Shown: piece by piece, positions 23,901 to 35,063 of the stretch | Position numbering within the stretch: position 1 is the stretch's first letter | Layout: each line of letters starts with the position of its first letter | From: Arthrobacter sp. FW306-2-2C-D06B | Lineage (GTDB): Bacteria; Actinomycetota; Actinomycetes; Actinomycetales; Micrococcaceae | Assembly: GCF_021789175.1 (NCBI RefSeq) | Contig: NZ_CP084560.1 | Location: 2,108,001-2,172,000, forward strand | DNA length: 64,000 nt | Direction of reading: 5' to 3' | The notes under the pieces: generated by a model | Told to the model about the DNA's origin: nothing | The model's input: the letters and a program-made list of their open reading frames with translations, nothing else | The model's database searches: none | Translations under genes and position numbers: made by a program

Positions 23901-24830
23901 TTAGCCTTTGACGCCGCTTGAGGCGATGCTGTTCACGAACGAGCGTTGGAACGCGATGAACAAGGCGACTACCGGCAGGGTGATCATGGACGAGTAGGCC
24001 ATGACCTGGCCCCAAGAGACATTGAGCTGGAAGAAGTACTGGACACCGATCATGACCGGGCGCAGCTCTTCGCTCTGGACGACCATGAGGGGCCACAGGT
24101 AGGAGTTCCATGCCGGGAGGAAGGTCAAGATCGAGACCGTGGCGATGGCCGGCCCGGACAGCGGCATGACAATCTTGCGGTAGATCTTGAACCAACTGGC
24201 CCCGTCCACGCGCGCTGCTTCGTCCAGTTCCTTGGGAATCGAGTCGAAGTACTGGTGGAAGAGGTAGATGGAGAACGCGTTGGCCACAAACGGAATGATC
24301 TGCACCTGGTAGGTGTCCAGCCATCCGGTGGTCAGCGACAGGTTGAAGCCGTCGAGCTCGAGCGAAGGCAACTGGTTGACCCACCAGACCAGGGGCAGGG
24401 CCAGTGTTTCGAACGGCACTATGAGTGTGGCGATGATAAGGGTCAGGATGATTCCTTTGCCTCGGACCCTCATCCGCGAGAGGGCGAACGCCGCGAGGCT
24501 GTTGATCAGGACTCCCAAAATAACGGTCACAGCGGAGATCCCGATGGAGTTGATCAGGAACCGGGCAGCGGGAACCCGGTCAAAGACGGCGCCGTAGTTG
24601 TCGAACGAGAGGTTGCCCACCGGCAGGAAGGCGGCAATCGAGGACAGATCCCCGAAGATCTGCTGGTCCGGCTTCATTGAGGACACGAACATGAACAACA
24701 ACGGGAAAGCGAAGACGACGCCGAGAAGGATCCGCGCGATCCAGCCGCCGGTGCCGCGCAGCCGCCGGGGTTTTGGTGAGGTTGAACGGGCCCCGGCGCG
24801 GCCGCCGGAGCTCTCAAGGATGGTGGCCAT
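23901..24830 (-). CDS. Carbohydrate ABC transporter permease, MalG/CUT1 type
   Basis: A 309-residue inner-membrane protein with an N-terminal membrane helix (WIARILLGVVFAFPLLFMFV), further helices, and the EAA loop ELDEAARVDGASWFKIYRKIVMPLSGP, diagnostic for MalG-type permeases. The C-terminus ends FVNSIASSGVKG, typical of the group. I used the ATG at 24830, one base after the stop of the first permease gene (TAA-C-ATG). With the partner permease it forms the channel for the sugar bound by the lipoprotein. No ATPase gene is present, so a shared MsiK-type ATPase elsewhere must energise it. Confidence 0.9.
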   Translation of the reverse strand: MATILESSGGRAGARSTSPKPRRLRGTGGWIARILLGVVFAFPLLFMFVSSMKPDQQIFGDLSSIAAFLPVGNLSFDNYGAVFDRVPAARFLINSIGISAVTVILGVLINSLAAFALSRMRVRGKGIILTLIIATLIVPFETLALPLVWWVNQLPSLELDGFNLSLTTGWLDTYQVQIIPFVANAFSIYLFHQYFDSIPKELDEAARVDGASWFKIYRKIVMPLSGPAIATVSILTFLPAWNSYLWPLMVVQSEELRPVMIGVQYFFQLNVSWGQVMAYSSMITLPVVALFIAFQRSFVNSIASSGVKG

Positions 24831-24831
24831 G

Positions 24832-25797
24832 TTAGGACTTCTCTCGGGTGAGGTAGCGCTGTACTGCGGAGATGATGAGGACCAGCCCGAAGAAAACGAG
24901 GGAAATCGCGGAGGCGTAGGAGGTTTCCTGCTGCTTGAACCCGGCACGGACAGCCTGGTAGACGATCGTCGTCGTCGAATCCAGCGGCCCGCCTTGGGTC
25001 ATCACGTTGATCTGCGTGAACAGGCTCAGTGCCTGGATCGTGATGGTGATCAGGATCAGACTCCGGGTGGAGGAAAGCCCCGGCCAGGTGATGTACCGGA
25101 ACCGCTGCCACCGGCTGACGCCGTCGATGTCGGCTGCTTCGTATAGTTCAGCCGAAATGGTCTGGAGCCCTGAAAGCCAGATGATCATATGGAAACCGGC
25201 GCCCTGCCACACCGACATCAGGATGATGGCCGGCATTGCCGTGGCCGTGTTATTCAACCAGTCCGGGCCATGGACCGTGCCGAAGGTCAGCCTGGTGATG
25301 ATTTCGTTGAGCAGACCGTCCTGACGGTAGATGAACAACCACAGGAGGGAGACGACCACCATGGAGGTGACCACGGGCAGAAAATACACGGTGCGGAAGA
25401 AGTTGACCCCGCGGACCTTCGCATTGACCAGCAGCGCCATGACCAGCGCCACACCGGCCTGCAGCGGCACCACGACGACTGCGAAGTACGCCACGTTCAG
25501 GAGCGACCGGTAGAACCCGTCATCTCCGAAGAGGCGTACGAAGTTGTCCAGGCCGACGAATGTCGGCGGGTTTGGTGAGATCAAGCGTGCGTTGGTGAAC
25601 GCCAGGCCAAAGGCGAGCATGGCAGGCACGAACACGAAAAGCAGTAGCAGGAGAAGTGCCGGGCTCAGCATGGCCCACCCGGCTCGCTGCTCGCGCCGGT
25701 GGTATTTCCTGAGCTGACGTGGTTTCTGAAGAGATGGTGTTGAAGGGATGACACGGGTGGTTGCCGGCAAAGCTGCCGGGGCTGAAGAGGAGTTCAT
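24832..25797 (-). CDS. Carbohydrate ABC transporter permease, MalF/CUT1 type
   Basis: The 321-residue permease starts at ATG 25797 (MNSSSAPAALP); an upstream in-frame extension is Pro/His-rich and unlikely. A cytoplasmic N-terminal tail leads into AGWAMLSPALLLLLLFVFVPAMLAFGLAF and five more helices. The EAA loop reads ELYEAADIDGVSRWQRFRYITWPGLS. It pairs with the MalG-type permease directly downstream. Substrate is inferred as fructo-oligosaccharide or sucrose from the GH32 and fructokinase genes. Confidence 0.9.
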   Translation of the reverse strand: MNSSSAPAALPATTRVIPSTPSLQKPRQLRKYHRREQRAGWAMLSPALLLLLLFVFVPAMLAFGLAFTNARLISPNPPTFVGLDNFVRLFGDDGFYRSLLNVAYFAVVVVPLQAGVALVMALLVNAKVRGVNFFRTVYFLPVVTSMVVVSLLWLFIYRQDGLLNEIITRLTFGTVHGPDWLNNTATAMPAIILMSVWQGAGFHMIIWLSGLQTISAELYEAADIDGVSRWQRFRYITWPGLSSTRSLILITITIQALSLFTQINVMTQGGPLDSTTTIVYQAVRAGFKQQETSYASAISLVFFGLVLIISAVQRYLTREKS

Positions 25798-25869
25798 CGT
25801 GAGTGGTCCTGAGTGGTCCGGTCCGGGGTGCCGCGCTGCTAGCTCGCATCGCGGCACCTCGGAGGCTGG

Positions 25870-27162
25870 CTAGCTCTTGTAGCCGTTGTTGGACTTGATG
25901 TTTGAATCGATGTTCTTGACGGCTTTGTCGAGGACCTGCTTCGGCTCAGCACCGGAAATGATGTCCTGGGCGGCCTTGCCGAACTCGGTAGCAATGAACG
26001 GATAGGCAGGCGTTTCGGGTCGCAGCACCGCAGACTTCTTGGAGAAGTCAAGGAAGACTCGGTTCTTGCCCGTCGGCTCGTAACCGGGCACCAGGGCGGC
26101 GGCGGCATCGGTAGCCGGAATCGTCCCGGTGGCCTTGGCAACCTTGGCGATGTTCTCCGGCTTGAGGGAGAAGGAGAGGTAGTCCATCGCTGCGTCCGGG
26201 TTCTTGCAGCCTGTGGTCACACCCCACTGCCAGGATCCGCCGCCGATCTTCGGTCCGTTGCCGAGGTCGACTGAGGGCATGACGACAAGGTCGTCGCCCA
26301 GCGCGGTGCGGGCCTTATCGGCGGCCCAGCTGCCCGTGTAGACAATGGCGCTCTTGTTGTTCAGGAAATCTGCCGTGGAATCCTTTCCGCTCTTCTGCGC
26401 GGCGTAGCCTTTGGCGATGAGGCCATGGAACCAGTCTGCCCACTCGACTGCCTTGTCACCGTTAAGCGCGCCGTCTGCGCTCTGGAAGTCCTTACGGTTG
26501 ATCAGGTCCCCGCCGAAGGACTGCAGGAACGGTGAGTAGGCGTAGGGGAGCCACTCACCTGTGCCCGCCGTCCCGAGGTCCAGCGGGTTGTCCCATTTGC
26601 CCAGCTTTTTCAGCGCGGCCAGGGCGGATTCAAATTCATCTTTGGTCCACGGCTTGTCCACGGTAGCCACGCGGACACCGGCAGCTTTCAGGTCCGATGC
26701 GCGGGCAAGCATTGCCAAAGCGACATCGTAGTATCCGAACGAGTAAGTTTGGCCGTTCCATTTACCCAAGGTGCTGGGCAAATCCTGGGACAGATCTGCC
26801 GAGAGCTTCAGTGGCGTAAGGTATTTCGACCACGCCCAGTTGGGGACGTTCGGTCCGTCAATGTCGACGATGCAGGGCAGTTTGTTCGCCGAGGCAGCAG
26901 CGACGACAGAGTCGTTGTAGGAGTCCTGCGGGAAAGCCTGAACCTTGACCTTCACCTTGCTCTGGCTCTGGTTGTAGGCGTCTACAACCGACTGGATGGA
27001 TGCAAGTTCGTCCGGGTTTCCGGCGTTGTGGGTCCAGAGGGTGAGTTCGCCGTTGGCCCCGTCCTTCGAGTTTCCACCGCCTGTGCCGCAGGCTGCCATG
27101 CTGCCCACAAGGGCGGCGGCGGTTAGACTTGCGGTTAGGAACCGCTTGAAATGAGTGTTCAT
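25870..27162 (-). CDS. Sugar ABC transporter substrate-binding lipoprotein (CUT1)
   Basis: A 430-residue extracytoplasmic solute-binding protein. It begins with a lipoprotein signal (NTHFKRFLTASLTAAALVGSMAAC) whose Cys would be lipidated. The mature part starts GELTLWTHNAGNPDELASIQSVVDAYN, standard for family 1 sugar-binding proteins. I chose the ATG at 27162; upstream in-frame residues precede any signal. It is the first structural gene after the LacI regulator and leads the transporter operon. About 70 bp separate it from the first permease. Confidence 0.9.
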   Translation of the reverse strand: MNTHFKRFLTASLTAAALVGSMAACGTGGGNSKDGANGELTLWTHNAGNPDELASIQSVVDAYNQSQSKVKVKVQAFPQDSYNDSVVAAASANKLPCIVDIDGPNVPNWAWSKYLTPLKLSADLSQDLPSTLGKWNGQTYSFGYYDVALAMLARASDLKAAGVRVATVDKPWTKDEFESALAALKKLGKWDNPLDLGTAGTGEWLPYAYSPFLQSFGGDLINRKDFQSADGALNGDKAVEWADWFHGLIAKGYAAQKSGKDSTADFLNNKSAIVYTGSWAADKARTALGDDLVVMPSVDLGNGPKIGGGSWQWGVTTGCKNPDAAMDYLSFSLKPENIAKVAKATGTIPATDAAAALVPGYEPTGKNRVFLDFSKKSAVLRPETPAYPFIATEFGKAAQDIISGAEPKQVLDKAVKNIDSNIKSNNGYKS

Positions 27163-27215
27163 TACCGGTGAATCTTTCTGTTGGATTCTTGCGTTGATGG
27201 TTTCGGTTCCGCCCA

Positions 27216-27247
27216 GGGAGCGTGGCCGTTGCAGCGGCCACGCTCCC
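27216..27247. terminator. 13-bp perfect hairpin between lacI and the binding-protein gene
   Basis: GGGAGCGTGGCCG and its complement surround a 6-base loop (TTGCAG). There is no long T run. It may partly terminate lacI transcription or protect the 5' end of the transporter mRNA. Confidence 0.65.
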
Positions 27248-27291
27248 ATTTCTGGGCGAAGCGGGGGGTTTACTTGCAGTGTGCTGCCACT

Positions 27292-28317
27292 TCAGGTCTG
27301 CGGCGGCGGTGCGACTGACCCGCGCTGGACCAGCGGGCAGTCGAACATCATCTGGACGGGTTCCACATCGTCCCGGTTTTCGATCTCGTTCAAAAGCTGG
27401 GTCACGGCCCAGCGCCCCATGTCGTAGTGAGGCAAGGCCATCGTTGTCAGGCCGGGCCACAAGGCTCCAGCGATCAATTCGAGATTGTCAATCCCAATGA
27501 CTGACAGATCCTGCGGGATCCTCAGGCCCAGGGCACCGGCCGCTTGGTAGGCGCCCATGGCCATCTGGTCGTTGAAGCAAAACAACGCCGTAGGCCTCGA
27601 AGGCCGGGACAGCAGCTCCATCCCCGCCTCCCTGCCGCCGTTGGCTACGGGGACTGCTGCGGCAACCAAGGCGGGATCAAATTCAATCCCGCTCCCCTTC
27701 AGCGCTTCCTGATAGCCGGCCAGGCGTCCGTGGGTGGCCGGAATGTCATCGACATTGTTGATGAATCCGATGCTCCGGTGCCCGGCGCCGATCAGGAACC
27801 GCACGGCATTCCGTGCGGCTTCCACCTCGTCCGGGACCACTGAGGACACTTCTCCGTCGTCCGAGAGGGCATCCAGGAGGACCGTCGGCGTTCCGGCCAG
27901 TTCAGCCGGGAGCCCAATCCGCTGATGGTACATCCTCGCGTAGACGATGCCATCGACCTGGTGTTGAAGGAAAGTGCTGACCTGCCGCTTTTCCAGTTCA
28001 CTGTCGCGGGCGCTGTCCAACATCATCAGGACACACCCGCGCTCGTACGCGGCATCCTGTGCACCCAGGATCATGTCGCCGGCAAATGGAGTCGTCGCAA
28101 CCTCATCGCTCACCAAGCCGATCAGGTATGAGCGATTGTTGCGCAGCCCGCTCGCCAGCCGGTTCGGTGCATAGCCCAGTTCCTCGGCAACAGAGCGGAC
28201 ATGCTCCCTCGTCGCGGCGCTGATGCGGGAGCCCCTCCGGTTATTCAGAGCATGCGACACTGTCGTAACGGAAACCTGTGCGGCTTTCGCTACGTCGCGG
28301 ATGCCTACTCTTGCCAC
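27292..28317 (-). CDS. LacI family regulator of the fructan/sucrose operon
   Basis: A 341-residue repressor with the LacI helix-turn-helix VGIRDVAKAAQVSVTTVSHALNNRRGSRISAATREHV and a sugar-binding domain (YLIGLVSDEVATTPFAGDMILGAQDA). I prefer the GTG at 28317, with AAAGGGG about 7 bases upstream; a TTG 18 bp earlier is also open. AAAACGTTTT palindromes lie immediately upstream, typical LacI-type operators, so it likely represses itself and the downstream transporter and hydrolase genes. The effector is probably a fructoside or fructose phosphate. Confidence 0.9.
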   Translation of the reverse strand: MARVGIRDVAKAAQVSVTTVSHALNNRRGSRISAATREHVRSVAEELGYAPNRLASGLRNNRSYLIGLVSDEVATTPFAGDMILGAQDAAYERGCVLMMLDSARDSELEKRQVSTFLQHQVDGIVYARMYHQRIGLPAELAGTPTVLLDALSDDGEVSSVVPDEVEAARNAVRFLIGAGHRSIGFINNVDDIPATHGRLAGYQEALKGSGIEFDPALVAAAVPVANGGREAGMELLSRPSRPTALFCFNDQMAMGAYQAAGALGLRIPQDLSVIGIDNLELIAGALWPGLTTMALPHYDMGRWAVTQLLNEIENRDDVEPVQMMFDCPLVQRGSVAPPPQT

Positions 28318-28333
28318 GGCCCTGCCCCTTTGC

Positions 28334-28343
28334 AAAACGTTTT
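28334..28343. promoter_or_regulatory. LacI-type operator 1 (AAAACGTTTT)
   Basis: A perfect 10-bp palindrome with the central CG of LacI/GalR operators, overlapping the 5' leader of the regulator gene. Confidence 0.7.
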
Positions 28344-28371
28344 TTCACTTGTTGTGCAAGTCACATTAGCT

Positions 28372-28382
28372 AAAACGGTTTT
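28372..28382. promoter_or_regulatory. LacI-type operator 2 (AAAACGGTTTT)
   Basis: A near-palindrome 38 bp upstream of the first site, with the same AAAACG half-site; the pair could hold a repressor tetramer or dimer pair across the promoter. Confidence 0.55.
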
Positions 28383-28907
28383 TCATGTCAATACTCCAAG
28401 CTCAGAGCTCCCCCCGGCCTAGTACACAGCAATGACGCCCTCGTCTTCGACACCGTCCACTCCGGGGAATGCCGATGCGGTAAGCATCGGCACCGTTTTA
28501 GGTTGCGGAACCCAGGGACGGCCGCTCGGCCGAGTTTGCGACCCGTCATTGGGAGAGCATTGCGTCCACCGCATCGCGGGTCATTCGCGGGCCCATCGCT
28601 GACCGGTCGCCGACAATGACGGGGGATGGTGGTCGGTAACCGTCAGCCGATCTTGCGCGGATCGTTGGCGTTTCGGGAGTGCTGCGTCCTATGCTCCCAG
28701 GGAGAGCGCATTGAGTTGACCTTGCCTGCGTCGATGTTCAACTTCTACAACTCCGGTGAGCCGATCTTCACGCGGCGGAGCATCGCCAACGGCCAGAACG
28801 GTCCGCGAGGCTCTGGGCCCAATCGTTCCAGCGGTGCCTGCGTCAATGATTCCCGTCTCCGGAGAGAGCGCGGCTCGCAACGACCAGAGGATCGGACCGA
28901 AGGAAAC
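28383..28907. other. 525-bp gap, no secure gene
   Basis: The region between lacI and the plus-strand propeller-protein gene holds no frame I can assign. A short stretch near 28700-28830 reads ERIELTLPASMFNFYNSGEP on the plus strand and could be a fragment of a lost gene. A palindromic regulator site for the downstream gene is not evident. Confidence 0.4.
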
Positions 28908-30365
28908 ATGGATACTATCGACGCTCGCGTTGGGCGCCAGCTGATCATTGATGACTACCTACTCGATCAACGCTCTCTGGCACGTAAGTGGCTGCCGCCC
29001 ATTCCCCACGCCGAAAACCCGGTGCTGGCCCCAACCACGGACCGGGACATGAATGGAGGCCGTTGTCCGGTGGCTGCACCGTTCGATGACGGTATCCTCT
29101 ACGACCCCGATAAAGGGGAGTGGCGAGTCTGGTACATGTCGGGATGGTTTGACCGGACCTCCCTGCGCATCTCGGCCGACGGCATCGCCTGGAATGACGC
29201 TGAGCCACTGGAACTCACAGGGCTCGAGTATGAGATCCAGGGAAGCATATTGCAGCGGGACGGCGTCAGCATTTGCCGCGATTACTTCGAGCCTGAATCC
29301 CCCTTCCGCATGTTGCGGTGGGTCCGCCGGCGGTCCCCGGAATTCGGCCCTGACGATCTGGCCGCCCATTCAACGCCCGTCATCTCCGAGTGCGGCGAAA
29401 TCTACTCAAGCGAAGATGGCGAGCACTGGATCCACGAAGGACCGTCTGGACCGTGCGGGGACAACACGACCTTCTTTTACGACCCTTTTCGACGGAAGTG
29501 GGTGTTCAGCCTCCGCACACACCTCGGGCCATATGGGCGTGGACGGGGCTGGCATGAAGCAGACCACTTCCATGATGCGGCACGCTGGTCCGGGGATGAC
29601 GTCATTCCCTGGGTGGGGAGTCATGGCTTCGGGACCGCTGCCGCCATCGGGGATCTGCGCGCGTCCGAAATCTATAAGGTAACTTGCATGCCCTATGAAA
29701 GCGCCATGCTCGGGGTGTTTGCCGTATACCGGGGTCCATCCAACAACTATGCCGAAGCGAATGGCATGCCGAAAATCATCGACCTGCACCTCGGCATCTC
29801 AAGGGATGGCTTTCACTACACCGTGGCTCCTGAACCATTCCTGGCGTCTTCCCTGGCCCGGGATGCCTGGGACTACGGGTACCTGCACCTGGTCAACGGC
29901 GGCATAGTCCCGTACGGGGACGATACGAGGATCTATTACACAGGGTTCTCCGGACTCTCCCCGGCTCTCGGTCACCACATGTACGCCGGCGGTTCGATGG
30001 GCCTCGCCACCCTACGGCGGGACGGATTCTGCGCCTTGACTCCAGGTTCTGAAGGAACGGGAATGGTGCGTACGAAACCCCTCCTTGTGCAGGGAAGCCA
30101 CCTGTTCGTCAATATCCGTACGGGCAGGGGCGAAGGCAAAGCAGCCGTGACGAATCTAGACACGGGTGAAACGGAAACCCATGCTATCCCGTCCGGCATC
30201 GACAGCACCCGTCACGGGATCCCCCTGGTTTGCGGGAACAGCCGTGACACACGCCGCGTCACCGTAACCATCAGCGTCTCCGCCGACGCGCACTTGTACT
30301 CGTTCTGGTTCTCCGACGAATCGGGTCGCAGCGGCGGATACAGTGCCGCGGGCCCCATCAAATGA
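28908..30365 (+). CDS. Uncharacterised beta-propeller protein, glycoside-hydrolase-like
   Basis: A 485-residue soluble protein without a signal peptide. It starts MDTIDARVGRQLIIDDYLLDQ with AAGGA just upstream. Repeated blade-like segments (GILYDPDKGEWRVWYMSG, TTFFYDPFRRKWVFSLRTH, GISRDGFHYTVAPEPF, RIYYTGFSG) resemble five-bladed propellers of the GH32/43/68 clan. I cannot identify the catalytic trio, so the enzymatic call is not made. It lies next to and divergent from the fructan LacI gene, suggesting a carbohydrate role, but it might equally be an independent gene. Confidence 0.65.
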   Translation: MDTIDARVGRQLIIDDYLLDQRSLARKWLPPIPHAENPVLAPTTDRDMNGGRCPVAAPFDDGILYDPDKGEWRVWYMSGWFDRTSLRISADGIAWNDAEPLELTGLEYEIQGSILQRDGVSICRDYFEPESPFRMLRWVRRRSPEFGPDDLAAHSTPVISECGEIYSSEDGEHWIHEGPSGPCGDNTTFFYDPFRRKWVFSLRTHLGPYGRGRGWHEADHFHDAARWSGDDVIPWVGSHGFGTAAAIGDLRASEIYKVTCMPYESAMLGVFAVYRGPSNNYAEANGMPKIIDLHLGISRDGFHYTVAPEPFLASSLARDAWDYGYLHLVNGGIVPYGDDTRIYYTGFSGLSPALGHHMYAGGSMGLATLRRDGFCALTPGSEGTGMVRTKPLLVQGSHLFVNIRTGRGEGKAAVTNLDTGETETHAIPSGIDSTRHGIPLVCGNSRDTRRVTVTISVSADAHLYSFWFSDESGRSGGYSAAGPIK

Positions 30366-30639
30366 AGTTGAACGGATGACTTGATGTGAACATGTGGCAC
30401 TGTCTGAACTGCCGCAGACTGCGAACGCGATTCTCCTCAGCGCCGCGCCACCCTGCGTGGACAGCGTCAGCATAGTCCGAAGCACTCTCTCGCGTTCAGT
30501 GGGTGGCGGGGCTGGCTCACTCGGATTGGGCTTCTCCACAGCGGAATCACCATGGTGGGGCTAGTGACCCTCCTGCCGTCCTGAGCGGCGTGACGATAAG
30601 CTGAAAATGCTCAGTTCTCTTCCTCGATGATGCCCTTCA

Positions 30640-30737
30640 ATACGCTCATCGCTCGTGTAGTGGACCATTCCGGGCGCGAAGTCGCCGAAGGCGTTCTTCC
30701 CACCGGTCCAGCCGGTGTTCTGCTCTTTGGTGCTCAT
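30640..30737 (-). pseudogene. Carboxymuconolactone decarboxylase family gene, 5' remnant
   Basis: From an ATG at 30737 the minus strand reads STKEQNTGWTGGKNAFGDFAPGMVHYT, the recognisable start of CMD-family proteins, and then loses similarity (about 30 residues remain of over 100). It is divergent from the XRE regulator, as in related clusters where CMD genes accompany aldo/keto reductases and cupins. Confidence 0.6.
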
Positions 30738-30863
30738 GGTCTTACTCCTTCGTCCTTGATTGGACGAGTCCAGTCCATCGCAAAGGCGGCAGGGGGAGTC
30801 TCCAGTGAAGGGTGTACCAGTGGGGACTCCCTCCGAAGCGGTCGCCGAAATAACGTTGTCTGC

Positions 30864-32752
<1,889 letters not shown>

Positions 32753-32774
32753 CCAAGACAAAAGGAAAATCAGA

Positions 32775-33197
32775 ATGACCGACAACAACTTCCAGCAGAT
32801 CTTCCCGCTCGGAGCTCCCAACGACGCCTTCGCGCAGTACTTCATCGGCCAGAGCTACCTGGCCCCGCTAGCCGGCGGGAAGGTTCCCGTCAACAACGTC
32901 TCCTTCGAACCGGGATGCCGCAACAACTGGCACATCCACCACGGCACCGGTGGGGGCGGTGACCAGATCCTGCTCTGCACGGCGGGCAGCGGCTGGTACC
33001 AGGCCGAGGGTCAGGACCCCGTCAGCCTGGAGCCGGGAACGGTGATCCACGTCCAGGCCGGGACGAAACACTGGCACGGCGCGAAGGTCGACTCGTGGTT
33101 CTCCCACCTGGCCTTCATCACCCCGGGCGACAACGTCAGTAACGAATGGCTCGAGCCCGTCACCGACGAGGTGTACGGAGAACTGCAGAAGAACTGA
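32775..33197 (+). CDS. Cupin domain protein
   Basis: A 140-residue single-domain cupin: NVSFEPGCRNNWHIHHGTGGGGDQILLCTAGSGWYQAEGQDP and LEPGTVIHVQAGTKHWHGAKVDSWFSHLAF carry the two cupin motifs, with His ligands in HIHH and KHWHGA. AAAGGAAAATCAG precedes the ATG at 32775. Proteins of this kind accompany aldo/keto reductases and CMD proteins; some are small-molecule isomerases or dioxygenases. Exact reaction unknown. Confidence 0.85.
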   Translation: MTDNNFQQIFPLGAPNDAFAQYFIGQSYLAPLAGGKVPVNNVSFEPGCRNNWHIHHGTGGGGDQILLCTAGSGWYQAEGQDPVSLEPGTVIHVQAGTKHWHGAKVDSWFSHLAFITPGDNVSNEWLEPVTDEVYGELQKN

Positions 33198-33274
33198 GAA
33201 GGCATGAGCATCCTGAACGAGAAACAGGCCATCCGAGGAGGCAGAATGCGACAGTCCGCTGGCGGCGCCAGGGC

Positions 33275-33530
33275 TTCCACAGTCCGTTGGGCACGCACGC
33301 TACCCGCAGCGTTGCTCCGGGCGAAATTGCGACGCCGATGACGGGCAACAGCGACAAGGACCCCACAGCCATTGAGCTCCCGTGGTGCCGCTGGGCCAGC
33401 CGCGGGTGCCCGTGAGGTCGCAGCGGTGATTGCCTTCCCGGCTATACCGGCGTCGTCGACGGAGGGATGCTTCAGATGGGCCCTCGCGCCGGATCGTACA
33501 TCGTTGGCAACGAGTGGCGGGAGGGGTATT
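33275..33530 (+). pseudogene. Short-chain dehydrogenase C-terminal remnant
   Basis: One frame reads SVAPGEIATPMTGNSDKDPTAI, the SDR segment after the catalytic Tyr/Lys. Other frames give AREVAAVIAF and VDGGMLQMGPRAG, the usual SDR ending. Frameshifts separate the pieces and the Rossmann half is absent, so this is a decayed gene at the end of the XRE-AKR-cupin unit. Confidence 0.6.
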
Positions 33531-33539
33531 CGCCTTGGC

Positions 33540-33893
33540 TTAGCTCTGACCGGATGCGTGCTCTATGCAATACGGAGTCCAAGGCCTTGCCTCCAGGCGG
33601 CCCTCCGCGATGGGCTTGCCGCACACGGCGCACAGTCCGTAACTCCCGTTGGCAATCCGCAGCAAAGCGGCCTCGATCTGTTCCAGGCCCACCCGGCTCT
33701 GCTCCATGAGTGCGGAAGCCTGGGAGAGTTCGAAGGCGATCGTGCTCCCTTCCGGATCGTGTTCGTCGTCGACGTTGGCGTCCTGCCTGGCGACGTTTAC
33801 CGAAGTGATGTCCCCACGGAGGGCTCTCAAGAGCGCAACCTTGCGGTCACGTTCCTCCTCAAGGAGTACCCGGAATCGCTTCGCATCGACCAT
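33540..33893 (-). CDS. TraR/DksA family zinc-finger protein
   Basis: A 117-residue protein. A coiled-coil N-terminal part (AKRFRVLLEEERDRKVALLRALRGDI, later ALMEQSRVGLEQIEAALLRIANG) leads to the zinc finger YGLCAVCGKPIAEGRLEARPWTPYCIEH. The fourth ligand is His instead of Cys. DksA/TraR proteins bind the secondary channel of RNA polymerase; actinobacterial ones are less studied. I used the ATG at 33893 in preference to an upstream in-frame start 28 codons earlier, which adds Cys/Arg-rich residues. It stands alone. Confidence 0.85.
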   Translation of the reverse strand: MVDAKRFRVLLEEERDRKVALLRALRGDITSVNVARQDANVDDEHDPEGSTIAFELSQASALMEQSRVGLEQIEAALLRIANGSYGLCAVCGKPIAEGRLEARPWTPYCIEHASGQS

Positions 33894-34004
33894 GGGTCGA
33901 AAGGCTACCGCACAGGACCGCTCTGACAACTGGGAGCACCGCGACTCGGCTGCGCACAGCCGCCCAGGAATGCCCAACGTGTGGTCGATTGTAGGCCGTG
34001 CCGC

Positions 34005-35063
34005 CTACTGCGCGCTGCGCCGGACTTCAGCTGGGGTCCATCCCAGGGCTGGACCGAGTTTGCTGGCGATGTCGGTGAGGATCTGGATGTAATCCTCGTG
34101 GTCGAAGCTGAAGGGCAGCGCAAACGCCACCTCGTCGACTTCCTGAAATCCTGCGTGTGCATATAGCTGTTCGGCGATCTCGTCGCTGGTACCGATCAGG
34201 TCCGCGGCAAACAGCATGCCCCTTGCCCCCTGCGGCGCCCGTGTGCGGGGAGTGCGTTCATCAACATACCGCTGGTATTTCTCCCGCTGACCCGGCGAAG
34301 CCGAATCAGTTGGGATCACCACCAGGCCCTGCGACACACGGGCCTGTCCGTGCGCCTGGGCTGACGTTTCAGAGGCTTCACGGAAGGCACGAATCTGCGA
34401 CTGCTGGATTCGGGCAAAGTCCGGTTCCTGATCCGCTTCCGGAAAGATGACGCTGCTGGAGAGGAGATTGAAGCCGTTTGCCCCGGCCCAGACGGCCGAC
34501 TTCCTGCTGGCCGCCCCATACCAAAGGCGATCCCGGAGCCCGGCAGAATGCGGCTCGACGCGGTTGGAGAATTCCTCGACTACACCTTGCCTGCCGGAAA
34601 AGTCCCGCACCTTTTCCCCCGCGATCAGACGGGCAAGTCGGTTCAGGCGCCCGTAGCTGAAATCCTCTGACTCGGAGGAATCCGGGTACAGCTCGTGCTT
34701 CACCGTGTCGTAATGCATCGGTTCACCCACGCTCAGCCCCGGATTGATGCGTCCCCCGGCGAGCAGATCCACCGTGCCCAGGTCTTCCGCAAGGCGCAAG
34801 GGGTTTTCCCAGCCCAGCGGTGTTACAGCGGTTCCAAGCTCGATCCGTGAGGTGCGCTGGCTGGCGGCGGCCATCATCGCGATGGGGGAGGAGATTCCGA
34901 ACTGCAAATGACGGTGCCGCAGCCACGCGCTGTCGAATCCGAGGCCTTCGCCGAGTTCGATGATCTGCAAAGTGGATTCGTGGCCCGGGGCGGGATCCGC
35001 CGGATCGAACAGGCCGATAGTGAGGAATCCAAGTTTGCGTAAGGGACGTGAGGGGTCGGGCAT
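34005..35063 (-). CDS. LLM-class flavin-dependent oxidoreductase
   Basis: The 352-residue protein is a bacterial-luciferase-like monooxygenase: KLGFLTIGLFDP at the start, SAWLRHRHLQFGISSPIAMMAAASQRTSRIELGTAVTPLGWENPLRLAEDLGTVDLLAGGRINPGLSVG in the flavin-binding barrel, and WYGAASRKSAVWAGANGFNLL towards the end. These enzymes use FMNH2 from a partner reductase. No reductase gene adjoins it. Substrate not predictable. Confidence 0.85.
   Translation of the reverse strand: MPDPSRPLRKLGFLTIGLFDPADPAPGHESTLQIIELGEGLGFDSAWLRHRHLQFGISSPIAMMAAASQRTSRIELGTAVTPLGWENPLRLAEDLGTVDLLAGGRINPGLSVGEPMHYDTVKHELYPDSSESEDFSYGRLNRLARLIAGEKVRDFSGRQGVVEEFSNRVEPHSAGLRDRLWYGAASRKSAVWAGANGFNLLSSSVIFPEADQEPDFARIQQSQIRAFREASETSAQAHGQARVSQGLVVIPTDSASPGQREKYQRYVDERTPRTRAPQGARGMLFAADLIGTSDEIAEQLYAHAGFQEVDEVAFALPFSFDHEDYIQILTDIASKLGPALGWTPAEVRRSAQ

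Noticed and set aside
28626..28907. Longer N-terminus for the propeller protein
   Set aside because: The upstream in-frame residues are Arg/Gly/Ser-rich and lack blade-like pattern; the ATG at 28908 has AAGGA upstream and begins the homologous-looking part.
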